64,000 bases of DNA, from the NCBI RefSeq assembly GCF_014207355.1, contig NZ_JACHEF010000003.1, positions 719,763-783,762 of the forward strand, in the 5' to 3' direction. Of this stretch, positions 1-7,875 are shown one piece after another. Made by a program: the position numbers and the translations under genes. This DNA is from Mesorhizobium sangaii. Lineage in GTDB: Bacteria > Pseudomonadota > Alphaproteobacteria > Rhizobiales > Rhizobiaceae. The stretch's first letter is position 1. Each line of letters opens with the position of its first letter. A model generated the notes under the pieces. That model searched no databases. It worked only from the letters and a program-made list of their open reading frames with translations, and was not told the DNA's origin.

Positions 1-83
1 GCCGCGCGGGTGAGCAGAAGTCCGAAGGGAATCGAGCCCAGGAGGTAGCCGAACACCAGCGCCGGGATGAGGCTGTAAGTCAT
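1..83 (-). CDS. plsY: Glycerol-3-phosphate acyltransferase PlsY, N-terminal fragment
   Basis: Only the first 27 codons are in the window; the gene runs off the left edge. The translation begins MTYSLIPALVFGYLLGSIPF. The YLLGSIPFG segment is the hallmark of the first membrane helix of PlsY, the integral inner-membrane enzyme that transfers an acyl group from acyl-phosphate to glycerol-3-phosphate. The gene follows pyrB and the dihydroorotase-like gene on the same strand after a 57-nt gap, so the three probably form one operon. The name rests on a short but characteristic N-terminus and the usual rhizobial neighbourhood. Confidence 0.8.
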   Translation of the reverse strand, partial: MTYSLIPALVFGYLLGSIPFGLLLTRA

Positions 84-140
84 TGTTTCCCCCGCATTTC
101 CCCAAAATGGCCGGATCAGGCGCGGTGCGCGGTGGCCAGC

Positions 141-1427
141 TCAGATTGAGAACACTGTGCGGCCCGCCACCAGCGTTTGCAAGACCTTGCCCTGCAACCG
201 CGCGCCTTCGAAACAGGTGTTTTTCGAACGCGAACGAATGCCGCTCTCGGCGACGATCCAGGGTTCGTCCAGATCGACCAGCGCGAGATCGGCAACCGCC
301 CCCGGCTTCAGCGTGCCGCCGGGCAGGCCGAACAGCCTTGCCGGTGCCGTCGATAGCATCTCGATCAGCCTGAGCAATGGCACGTCACCGTTATGGTAGA
401 GCCGCAATGCCGCGCCAAGCAGGGTTTCGAGCCCGACGGCGCCGGCCGCCGCATCGGCAAAGGGCAGGCGCTTGGTGTCGACATCCTGCGGATCGTGCGA
501 GGAGACGATGATATCGATGGTGCCGTCCCTGACCGCCTCGATCATCGCCAGCCGGTCTTCCTCGGCGCGCAACGGCGGCGTCAGGCGGAAGAAGGTGCGG
601 TATTCGCCGACATCATTTTCGTTGAGCGACAGATTGTGGATCGCCACGCCCGATGTCACGGTCGCGCCGTCGGCTTTCGCCCGCGTCACGGCGTTTGCCG
701 CCATGGCGGTCGAGATCTTCGCCGCATGGTACGAACCGCGCGTTAGCCGTGCCAGCGCAAGGTCGCGCTCCAGCGGGATGGATTCGGCTTCACGCGGGAT
801 GCCGGAAAGGCCGAGCCAGCTGGCGTATAGGCCTTCGTTCATGACGCCGGACGAACCGAGGTCGGCGTCCTGCGTTTCATGCACGATGGTGGCGCCGAAG
901 TCGCGCGCATAGGTCAGCGCGCGGCGCATCACCAGCGCGCTCGATATGGTGTGGCGGCCGTCGGTGAAGGCGACGGCGCCTGCTTCGCGCAGCAGGCCGA
1001 ACTCGGTCATCTCGCGGCCGTCGAGGCCCTTGGTGATCGCCGCCGCCGGAAAGACGTTGACGCTTGCGGTGTCCTTGGCGGTGCGCAGCACGAATTCGAC
1101 CAATGCCACATTGTCGATCACTGGGTCGGTATCGGGCATCATCACAATGGAAGTGACGCCGCCGGCCGCCGCAGCGACACTGGCCGAAGCGATGGTTTCG
1201 CGATGCTCGCCCCCCGGCTCGCCGATGAAGACGCGGCCATCGACCAAGCCTGGAATGATCGCCTTGCCGGCGCAGTCGATGACGGTCGCCCCTCCGGGCG
1301 CGCCCTGGTTCAGCGCTGCCTTGCCGGCCGCGACGATCTTGCGGCCATCGATGATGACGGAGCCGATTTCGTCGACACCGCGCGATGGGTCGACAATGCG
1401 AGCGCGCTCAAAGACCGTTATGCTCAT
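141..1427 (-). CDS. pyrC': Dihydroorotase-like protein (PyrC', probably catalytically inactive)
   Basis: The 428-residue protein aligns along its length with class I dihydroorotases, the amidohydrolase-fold enzymes that close carbamoyl-aspartate to dihydroorotate. The catalytic landmarks are altered. The metal-binding HxH and substrate arginine expected in DxHxHxREPG are replaced by DGRVFIGEPG at residues 63-72. The motif that should read ATDHAPH is VSSHDPQ around residue 310, so the catalytic aspartate is lost. His183 and His264 remain near the expected positions. The start ATG overlaps the pyrB stop (ATGA), so the two are translationally coupled. This fits the non-catalytic PyrC' subunit known to stabilise aspartate transcarbamoylase in Pseudomonas. 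An active dihydroorotase would then be encoded elsewhere. Family assignment is firm; inactivity is inferred from residues. Confidence 0.9.
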   Translation of the reverse strand: MSITVFERARIVDPSRGVDEIGSVIIDGRKIVAAGKAALNQGAPGGATVIDCAGKAIIPGLVDGRVFIGEPGGEHRETIASASVAAAAGGVTSIVMMPDTDPVIDNVALVEFVLRTAKDTASVNVFPAAAITKGLDGREMTEFGLLREAGAVAFTDGRHTISSALVMRRALTYARDFGATIVHETQDADLGSSGVMNEGLYASWLGLSGIPREAESIPLERDLALARLTRGSYHAAKISTAMAANAVTRAKADGATVTSGVAIHNLSLNENDVGEYRTFFRLTPPLRAEEDRLAMIEAVRDGTIDIIVSSHDPQDVDTKRLPFADAAAGAVGLETLLGAALRLYHNGDVPLLRLIEMLSTAPARLFGLPGGTLKPGAVADLALVDLDEPWIVAESGIRSRSKNTCFEGARLQGKVLQTLVAGRTVFSI

Positions 1428-2404
1428 GCGCCGCGGCCCTCTTGATTGCGGCCTTCTTGATTGCGACGGGGGTCGAGCAGGGCTTCCATCACCGCCATGC
1501 GCACGGCGACGCCCATCTCGACCTGTTCCTGGATGACGCTCTGCGGGCCGTCGGCGATTTCCGAGGCGATCTCGACGCCGCGGTTCATCGGGCCGGGATG
1601 CATCACCAGCGCGTCGTCCTTGGCGGCCTTCAGCTTTTCGGCATCGAGGCCGAAATAGCGGAAATATTCGCGCACTGAAGGCACGAAGGCGCCTTCCATG
1701 CGCTCGCGCTGCAGGCGCAGCATCATCACCACGTCGGCGCCCTTGAGGCCTTCGGCCATCGAGCGGGTGACGATCACGCCCATTTTCTCAATGCCACTCG
1801 GCAACAGGGTCGACGGTGCGACGACCCGCACCTGCGCGCCGAACGCGTTGAGCAGCATGATGTTGGAGCGCGCCACCCGCGAGTGCAGGATGTCGCCGCA
1901 GATCGCTACGATCAGCTTCGACAGTGGACCCTTGGCGCGACGGATGGTCAGCGCATCGAGCAGAGCCTGTGTCGGGTGTTCATGCGCGCCGTCACCGGCA
2001 TTGACCACCGAGCAGCCGACTTTCTGGGCCAGAAGGGCCGCAGCGCCCGCCGACTGGTGGCGGATGATCAAGATATCGGGCCGCATGGCATTCAGCGTCA
2101 TCGCCGTGTCGATGAGCGTCTCGCCCTTCTTCACCGATGAACTCGCCACCGACATGTTCATGACATCGGCGCCGAGCCGCTTTCCGGCTAGCTCGAACGA
2201 CGATTGCGTGCGCGTCGAGGCTTCATAGAAGAGGTTGATCTGGGTGCGGCCGCGCAGCGTCGAGGTCTTCTTCTCGGACTGCCGTGAAATCGCGACGGCG
2301 CGGTCCGCCCGGTCGAGCAGAAGCTCGATGTCGGCGGAGGAAAGATCGCGGATGCCCAGAAGATGGCGGTGAGGGTAGAGTGGCAGGGACGAAGCGTCGG
2401 TCAT
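1424..2404 (-). CDS. pyrB: Aspartate carbamoyltransferase catalytic chain
   Basis: This 326-residue enzyme condenses carbamoyl phosphate with aspartate, the first committed step of pyrimidine synthesis. The carbamoyl-phosphate loop STRT is at residues 63-66 within FYEASTRTQSSFE. The HPTQALLD and HPGPMNRGVEI motifs, diagnostic of transcarbamoylases, are present. It is the first gene of a minus-strand operon and overlaps the next gene by 4 bp (ATGA). No pyrI regulatory subunit is visible, which fits a class A-type complex built with the inactive dihydroorotase-like partner. The C-terminus carries a short repeat, NQEGRNQEGR. Confidence 0.96.
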   Translation of the reverse strand: MTDASSLPLYPHRHLLGIRDLSSADIELLLDRADRAVAISRQSEKKTSTLRGRTQINLFYEASTRTQSSFELAGKRLGADVMNMSVASSSVKKGETLIDTAMTLNAMRPDILIIRHQSAGAAALLAQKVGCSVVNAGDGAHEHPTQALLDALTIRRAKGPLSKLIVAICGDILHSRVARSNIMLLNAFGAQVRVVAPSTLLPSGIEKMGVIVTRSMAEGLKGADVVMMLRLQRERMEGAFVPSVREYFRYFGLDAEKLKAAKDDALVMHPGPMNRGVEIASEIADGPQSVIQEQVEMGVAVRMAVMEALLDPRRNQEGRNQEGRGA

Positions 2405-2581
2405 CTCAAGGCGCTGCTATAGGGTGGAGATTTTGCGGCTGCAAGCGCCAGCTTTGCATTGGAGCCGTTCTCCCCGGTATTTTCATCGCGCGCGTTGTAT
2501 GGCTTGGCTATATCTAGCCGATGGCCTCGGATTCGTGGTTTTCTGACGATAGGGACCTTTCTCCCGACAAAAGGATTGGGC

Positions 2582-4210
2582 GTGACCGACGACGTGACGA
2601 ACCAGCCGCCGCCGCTGACGGGCGGCAACGCCTGGCGGGGCGATCCGTTGCTGATCCAGCTTGCGGAGCGCTTTTCCGATCCGGTGCGCAAGGACCTCGA
2701 CGGGCTCGGCCGTTTCGTGCTGACGCAGGAGGCGCAGGAACTCGCCCGCCTCGCCAATGTCGAGACGCCGAAGCTCAGAACGCATGACCGCCAGGGACGG
2801 CGGATCGATGTGGTCGAGTTCCATCCCGCCTATCATGCCTTGATGCGCCGCTCGGTGGCCAATGGGCTGCATTCCTCGGTGTGGGAAAATGGCGACGCCG
2901 AGATTGGCCGCCGCCATCAGGTCCGCGCCGCGCGGTTCTATCTGACGGCGGAGCTCGAGACCGGGCATCTGTGCCCGATCACCATGACCAACGCCTCCTT
3001 GGCGGCGTTGATGGCCAGCCCAAAACTGTTTCGCGAATGGGCGCCGCGGGTGACGACGCGCAAATACGACCAGGGCCAGAAGCCACCGGTCGAAAAGACC
3101 GGGCTGACGCTCGGCATGGGCATGACCGAGAAGCAGGGCGGCACGGATGTGCGCGCCAATGTGACAAGGGCGGAACGCGCCGGCAGCGGATTCTATCGCC
3201 TGACCGGGCACAAATGGTTCATGTCGGCGCCGATGTCGGATGCGTTCCTGGTGCTCGCACAGGCGCCGGAGGGGCTGTCCTGCTTCCTCGTGCCGCGTGT
3301 CCTCGGCGACGGCTCGGGCAACGGGTTCCGCTTCCAGCGGCTGAAGGACAAGCTCGGCAACCGTTCCAACGCCTCTTCGGAGGTGGAATTCGTCAACGCC
3401 ATTGGCGAGATGGTCGGCGAACCGGGTGCGGGCGTGAAGACGATCATGGACATGGTGACCTTGACCCGGCTCGACTGTGCTGTCGCGTCGTCAGCGATCA
3501 TGCGTGCGGGCCTTGCCGAAGCCGTTCATCATGCCCGCCACCGACAGGTGTTCGGCACCAATCTGATCGAGCAGCCGCTGATGCAGCGCGTGCTGGCCGA
3601 CATGGCGCTCGATGTCGCCGCCGCCACGGCGCTGTCGTTCCGGCTGGCGCGGTCCTTCGACGAGGCTGCGAGCGATCGCGGTGAAGCGGCATTCGCCCGC
3701 GCCATGACGCCGGTCGTCAAATACTGGGTGTGCAAGATCGCTCCGCCTTTGCTCTACGAGGCGATGGAGTGTCTCGGCGGCAATGGTTATGTCGAGGAGG
3801 CGCCGCTCGCCCGCTACTATCGCGAGGCCCCGGTCAATGCGATCTGGGAAGGGTCCGGCAATGTCATGGCGCTCGACGTGCTGCGCGTGCTCGGCCGAGC
3901 GCCTGGGCTGTTCGAGGATGTGCTGGCCGGTATCGACCGTGATCTCGGCGCCGGCGGGCGCGGCACGATCGGCGTGCTGAAGGCGGCGATGCAGGTTGCC
4001 GCAACCGACGACGGCTCGGCCCGGCTGCTTACCGAACAGCTGGCGCTGTCGGCGGCTGCGGCGGAACTGCGCCGGCTGGGGGCAGGGCGAATCGCCGACG
4101 CGTTCGTCGAGACGCGGCTCGCCGGCCAGTGGCGCAACACCTATGGCATGCTCGATTCGCGCCACGATGCGCGCATGATCATCGACACGCTCTATCCGCC
4201 TGTGAACTAA
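2582..4210 (+). CDS. aidB: Acyl-CoA dehydrogenase family protein, AidB-like
   Basis: The protein resembles the AidB branch of flavin acyl-CoA dehydrogenases, which in E. coli is induced during alkylation stress and binds DNA. The open frame extends upstream, but I place the start at GTG 2582 (VTDDVTNQPPP). That gives 542 residues, close to E. coli AidB at 541, and the extra N-terminus is low-complexity. Typical stretches are GMGMTEKQGGTD (about residues 178-189, flavin/substrate region), LGNRSNASSEVEF, the ECLGGNGYVEE loop and WEGSGNVMALDVLR. It is divergent from pyrB. The physiological substrate is not known; AidB itself has only weak dehydrogenase activity. A simple degradative acyl-CoA dehydrogenase is less likely because of the AidB-specific sequence. 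Confidence 0.88.
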   Translation: MTDDVTNQPPPLTGGNAWRGDPLLIQLAERFSDPVRKDLDGLGRFVLTQEAQELARLANVETPKLRTHDRQGRRIDVVEFHPAYHALMRRSVANGLHSSVWENGDAEIGRRHQVRAARFYLTAELETGHLCPITMTNASLAALMASPKLFREWAPRVTTRKYDQGQKPPVEKTGLTLGMGMTEKQGGTDVRANVTRAERAGSGFYRLTGHKWFMSAPMSDAFLVLAQAPEGLSCFLVPRVLGDGSGNGFRFQRLKDKLGNRSNASSEVEFVNAIGEMVGEPGAGVKTIMDMVTLTRLDCAVASSAIMRAGLAEAVHHARHRQVFGTNLIEQPLMQRVLADMALDVAAATALSFRLARSFDEAASDRGEAAFARAMTPVVKYWVCKIAPPLLYEAMECLGGNGYVEEAPLARYYREAPVNAIWEGSGNVMALDVLRVLGRAPGLFEDVLAGIDRDLGAGGRGTIGVLKAAMQVAATDDGSARLLTEQLALSAAAAELRRLGAGRIADAFVETRLAGQWRNTYGMLDSRHDARMIIDTLYPPVN

Positions 4211-4401
4211 GCCGCGAGCGTTGCGCAAAAACCGGCGCCATCGATCATTTTGAGGCGCTGGCGTGCTTCCACACGCGCGTCATTAATGGCCGTTAACCTT
4301 AACAAATGGTTTCCGTTGCGGTGGCCGGCGGCAAAGCCCACTGTCGCGGCGAGAGCAAGGAATGGTTCAAATTGGCCAAATCCCTGCTTTGCTAACCAGG
4401 A

Positions 4402-4962
4402 ATGCCGATGCGACACGTACTGACCTCTTTTCTGGCCTTGCACTGGGCGATCGTTTTCGCCCTGCTTGCGTTCATCTGCATCGACGGAAACCGTGGTGTG
4501 GCGGCGGCGCTGGGCGTGTTGGGTGCCACAATCGAGGGCACTGGTTTCATCGACCTCGACAACGCCATCGTCGTGGCCCCACTCGCCACCGCCTTGCTGG
4601 TCGTCGCGGTGCTGTTCTTCTGGGCCTTCATCGAAACCCTGATCAATGACGCGACCAGCCAGGGTGTCGACAGCGTTGCCCGCATCGCTTTCATCTCCGC
4701 GTCCGGCGTGTTGTCGCTGATCGTTATCGGCGGCGCCGCGCAAGGTATCAACGGGCTGTTCATGGTTGTGGCCGTGCAGCTGGCGGCACTTCTGGCATCC
4801 TATGTCGCCATGCTTGCCGAGCGACGGTCTGTTGCGGCGGTTGCCCAGGGCGAAAGCGAAATCCGCGTCGCCGCGCACGGCATGGCCGAGGCCGCGGCCC
4901 ACAATTTGCTGCTTTCGCTCATATCTGGCCGGACAGGCCCGAATCTCGGGGGAGGCCGCTGA
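4402..4962 (+). CDS. Hypothetical integral membrane protein
   Basis: I do not recognise this 186-residue protein. It shows about four hydrophobic segments (roughly residues 8-28, 53-75, 93-113 and 118-138) and a polar C-terminal tail, so it is probably an inner-membrane protein. The stop overlaps the next ATG (TGATG), which couples it to a second small membrane protein. An alternative start two codons downstream (MRHVL) is possible. The 190 nt upstream contain no other gene that I can support. Confidence 0.65.
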   Translation: MPMRHVLTSFLALHWAIVFALLAFICIDGNRGVAAALGVLGATIEGTGFIDLDNAIVVAPLATALLVVAVLFFWAFIETLINDATSQGVDSVARIAFISASGVLSLIVIGGAAQGINGLFMVVAVQLAALLASYVAMLAERRSVAAVAQGESEIRVAAHGMAEAAAHNLLLSLISGRTGPNLGGGR

Positions 4963-5303
4963 TGCGCTACATCTTCGCATTGTGGGCGGCCCCGATGGCG
5001 CTGTTCTGGGGCTGGTTCTACCTGTCGCTCAACGACATGAACTTCGGTTATGTCATGCTGAGCCGGCGGCTGCACGACTTCGTCTTCCAGCTCTATGGCC
5101 AGATGCTCGGTATCGATCCGGCGACCATCCCCGGCATGGTGGCAAAGGCCTGTGTCTTCGACGGGTTTCTGCTGATGGCGCTGTGGGCGTTTCGCCGCCG
5201 CCGAGAAATCGGCGGCTGGATCAAGCGGCGGTGGGCGGGTCCGGTTCCGTTCGACCGGATGCGTGGAGCGACTGAAGCCGGTCCAAAACTCCCTGCAGAA
5301 TAA
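4962..5303 (+). CDS. Small membrane protein, DUF6105-like
   Basis: The 113-residue protein has an N-terminal hydrophobic segment (residues 4-22), a conserved-looking middle (LNDMNFGYVMLSRRLHDFVF) and a second hydrophobic segment (about residues 69-79) followed by a basic tail. It resembles the small alphaproteobacterial membrane family I know as DUF6105; I hold that assignment loosely. Translation is coupled to the preceding membrane protein through TGATG. Its 3' end overlaps the 3' end of ruvX on the other strand by 83 bp, so the last ~27 codons of both genes constrain each other. The function is unknown. Confidence 0.65.
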   Translation: MRYIFALWAAPMALFWGWFYLSLNDMNFGYVMLSRRLHDFVFQLYGQMLGIDPATIPGMVAKACVFDGFLLMALWAFRRRREIGGWIKRRWAGPVPFDRMRGATEAGPKLPAE

Positions 5304-5754
5304 ACGCGGCTGCCGCCGAATCGATCTTGCCGGCGCGTTTGCGGCGCGAGAAATCCATTTCGATCAGCGTCCTTTCGGCCGCGACCGTCGATAGCCTTTC
5401 ATCCCAGAGCACGAAGGGCAGGTCGCTCACCTGCGCCATGTTGCGGACGAAGGCGCGCGATTTCTGCGCGCGCGGCCCTTCCGAACCGTCCATGTTGATC
5501 GGCAGTCCGATCACCACCGCGCCGGCATTCTCCTTCTGCAGCAAGGCTAACAGCGCGACAGCGTCGAGCGAGAATTTCCTTCGCATGATGACCGGGCGCG
5601 GATGGGCGAAGGAGAACCTCTGGTCCGAGACGGCAACGCCAATCGTCTTGTCGCCGAGGTCAAGCCCTGCCAGCGTCTTGCCGCCGGCAAGCCGCGCCGG
5701 CAAGTCCTCGATCGTGATAATGCCCAATGGCCGTCCTTCGCCGTTCACCGCCAT
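5221..5754 (-). CDS. ruvX: Putative pre-16S rRNA nuclease / Holliday junction resolvase YqgF (RuvX)
   Basis: This RNase H-like fold protein belongs to the YqgF family, implicated in maturing the 5' end of 16S rRNA; a resolvase role has also been proposed. Seen directly: LDLGDKTIGVAVSD (first acidic residue), VIGLPINMDGSEG, WDERLST (second acidic residue) and DSAAAAFILQ (third). I start at ATG 5754 (MAVNGEGR), giving 177 residues; nine in-frame codons lie upstream. It converges with and overlaps the small membrane protein gene at its 3' end. The family is very secure. Confidence 0.92.
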   Translation of the reverse strand: MAVNGEGRPLGIITIEDLPARLAGGKTLAGLDLGDKTIGVAVSDQRFSFAHPRPVIMRRKFSLDAVALLALLQKENAGAVVIGLPINMDGSEGPRAQKSRAFVRNMAQVSDLPFVLWDERLSTVAAERTLIEMDFSRRKRAGKIDSAAAAFILQGVLDRLQSLHASGRTEPDPPTAA

Positions 5755-5850
5755 GTGTTCACTCAAACACACAACGGACACAGTAACCCTTTGATCTCAG
5801 GGCTATCGGCGTTCTATCCTTTGGCAAGGCAAAAATCGAGGAAAGCATTC

Positions 5851-6558
5851 ATGAAAATGACCTGGTACGGCCACTCGGCGTTTCGCATCGAAACCGCTGA
5901 CGCCAAGATCCTCATCGACCCCTATCTGATCGGCAATCCGTCGTGGACGGGCGGCTGGGAAGGGCCGGCCGAGGGGATCACGCATGTGTTGCTGACGCAT
6001 GGACATAGCGACCACATCAGCGGCGCGCTGGAAGTGCTCGGCAAAAGCGGCGCCCAGTTGGTCGCCAATTTCGAGATCTGCATGTACCTGGTCGGCAAGG
6101 GCGCCAGCGACAAGAAGATCAACCCGGGAAATATCGGCGGCACCGTCGATTGCGGCGGCTTCACCACCACCTTCGTCCAGGCGCTGCACTCCTCCTCGTT
6201 CCCGGGTGATGGCGGCCAGAACACCTATCTCGGCAATCCGGGCGGCCTCGTCCTGCATTTCCCGAAAGACCGGACTCTCTATCACATGGGCGACACCGAC
6301 ATCTTTTCCGACATGGCGCTGATCAACGAGTTGCATGAACCGAAGATCGGCATCGTGCCGATCGGCGACCGCTTCACCATGGGCGGTGCGGTGGCCGCGC
6401 TCGCCTGCCGCCGCTTCTTCAAATTCGAAACCGTGGTTCCCTGTCATTTCGGCACTTTTCCGATGATCGATCCGACCGCCGATAAGTTCGAGGCGGGCCT
6501 GGAAGGATCCGGCTTGAAAGTGGCATTGCCGAAGATCGGTGAGACGATTACGATTTAG
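5851..6558 (+). CDS. UPF0173 family metal-dependent hydrolase (metallo-beta-lactamase fold)
   Basis: The 235-residue protein has the metallo-beta-lactamase fold of the UPF0173/YtkL group. The metal ligands are visible: THGHSDH (HxHxDH), HSSSFPG, MGDTDIFSD (bridging aspartate) and the late VPCHFGTF histidine. The start at ATG 5851 is supported by a GAGGAAAG ribosome-binding site and the typical MKMTWYGHSAFRIE beginning. The substrate is unknown. It stands alone between divergent ruvX and a secreted small protein. Confidence 0.93.
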   Translation: MKMTWYGHSAFRIETADAKILIDPYLIGNPSWTGGWEGPAEGITHVLLTHGHSDHISGALEVLGKSGAQLVANFEICMYLVGKGASDKKINPGNIGGTVDCGGFTTTFVQALHSSSFPGDGGQNTYLGNPGGLVLHFPKDRTLYHMGDTDIFSDMALINELHEPKIGIVPIGDRFTMGGAVAALACRRFFKFETVVPCHFGTFPMIDPTADKFEAGLEGSGLKVALPKIGETITI

Positions 6559-6582
6559 AAGCTGCTAAAGCGGAATGAAACC

Positions 6583-6999
6583 ATGACCTTGAGGCAGTCT
6601 CTTTGCGTTTCCATGTTGGTCGCGGCGTCGCCCGCGCTCGCCGCGGATGATTTCATCGAAGGCGTCTACCTCCAGTCCGAGGACCTCTGCACACAGGCCA
6701 GGAAGGCTACGCTGCAGACGCTGATCGACGCCGGAAACGTCGTGCTTTCGGCGCGCGGCCTGCAAGGTGTCGAATACAATTGCGAGTTCGTTCAGATCAG
6801 CAAGGCGAAAGCTTCGCCAAGCTGGGCGGTGACAGCCATCTGCCAGGAACCGGGTTATGTCTTTCCCGACGTCCTTTCAGTGACGCAAATGAGCCCGACG
6901 CAGATCGATCTCGTCTCGGTCCGGCCGGCCGGCGACGAAAGCGAGGCGAGCGGAAACAGCGGCAGCTACTATCGGTGCGAGGGAGTTGCCCTGCCATAG
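6583..6999 (+). CDS. Hypothetical secreted or periplasmic protein
   Basis: The 138-residue protein starts with a signal peptide (MTLRQSLCVSMLVAASPALA, cleavage likely after ALA). The mature part of about 118 residues holds four cysteines (SEDLC, YNCEF, AICQE, YRCEG), which could make two disulfides in the periplasm. It lies 24 nt after the UPF0173 gene on the same strand. I do not recognise the family. Confidence 0.65.
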   Translation: MTLRQSLCVSMLVAASPALAADDFIEGVYLQSEDLCTQARKATLQTLIDAGNVVLSARGLQGVEYNCEFVQISKAKASPSWAVTAICQEPGYVFPDVLSVTQMSPTQIDLVSVRPAGDESEASGNSGSYYRCEGVALP

Positions 7000-7124
7000 G
7001 CAGCATCTTGTCCGCGGACCGATGGCAGAAGAGCCAGGCCGACGCCTGGTTCTCTCGCACGATGCATGTTGCGCCGCGCGCGCGGCGCCGCTATAGCCCG
7101 AACTGGTTTTCCCCGAGGCAAAAC

Positions 7125-7412
7125 ATGTCCGTTGACGTCAAGACAGTGAAGCGCGTCGCGCGTCTCGCCCGCATTGCGGTGAGCGAAGAAGATGCCGAAC
7201 GCATGACCGGCGAGCTGAACGCCATCCTCGGCTTCGTCGAGCAGTTGAACGAGGTCGACGTTTCCGGCGTCGAGCCAATGACCTCGGTGACGCCTATGGA
7301 CATGAAGAAGCGCAGGGATGTCGTCACCGACGGCAACAAGGCCGCCGATATCGTAGCCAACGCTCCGGCGACCGAAGAGAATTTCTTCCTCGTGCCGAAG
7401 GTCGTGGAGTAG
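7125..7412 (+). CDS. gatC: Asp-tRNA(Asn)/Glu-tRNA(Gln) amidotransferase subunit C
   Basis: This 95-residue protein is the small GatC subunit, which holds GatA and GatB together in the complex that amidates misacylated Asp-tRNA(Asn) and Glu-tRNA(Gln). It starts MSVDVKTVKRVARLARIAVSEE, and the C-terminal ATEENFFLVPKVVE is the family signature. ATG 7125 follows a CCGAGGCA ribosome-binding region. It heads a three-gene unit with an acetyltransferase gene and gatA. gatB is not in this window. Confidence 0.95.
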   Translation: MSVDVKTVKRVARLARIAVSEEDAERMTGELNAILGFVEQLNEVDVSGVEPMTSVTPMDMKKRRDVVTDGNKAADIVANAPATEENFFLVPKVVE

Positions 7413-7419
7413 CGCGCCG

Positions 7420-7875
7420 ATGGCTATTGAGATCGCCGTTGAAACGCCGCTGCAGGACGATGTGCGCGGGTTAGTCAACGAACTCAACCAAACGTTGCTC
7501 GAACTGACGCCGCCGGAGCATTGCTACCACCTGACGGTCGAGCAGATGGCGGGTGAGGATACGACCGTCTTCATCGCCCGCGACGACGGCCTGGCCATCG
7601 GCTGCGGTGCGCTGAAGCGCCATGACGGCGCCATCGGCGAGGTCAAGCGCATGTACACGCGGCCCTCGCATCGCGGCCGCAAGATCGGCGCTGGGATCGT
7701 CGAGCAGGTCGAGGCGCTGGCGCGCAAAGAGGGATTGAAGCGTCTGGTGCTGGAGACGGGCGATCGCCATCCAGCCGCGTGGACCGTCTACGAACGCGCC
7801 GGGTTTTCGCGCTGCGGCCCGGTGCTGGATTATCCCGATTCCGAGTGGTCGGTGTTTTACGAAAAGAGCCTTTGA
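7420..7875 (+). CDS. GNAT family N-acetyltransferase
   Basis: The 151-residue protein has the GNAT fold. The acetyl-CoA pyrophosphate loop is seen as RPSHRGRKIGAGIVEQ (about residues 86-101), with the following helix and a C-terminal AAWTVYERAGFSRCGPVLDY motif. The position is unusual: it begins 7 nt after gatC and its stop overlaps the gatA start (TGATG), so it is cotranslated with two subunits of the tRNA amidotransferase. The substrate is unknown. A protein or amino-acid acetyltransferase is plausible, but nothing in the sequence fixes it. Confidence 0.88.
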   Translation: MAIEIAVETPLQDDVRGLVNELNQTLLELTPPEHCYHLTVEQMAGEDTTVFIARDDGLAIGCGALKRHDGAIGEVKRMYTRPSHRGRKIGAGIVEQVEALARKEGLKRLVLETGDRHPAAWTVYERAGFSRCGPVLDYPDSEWSVFYEKSL

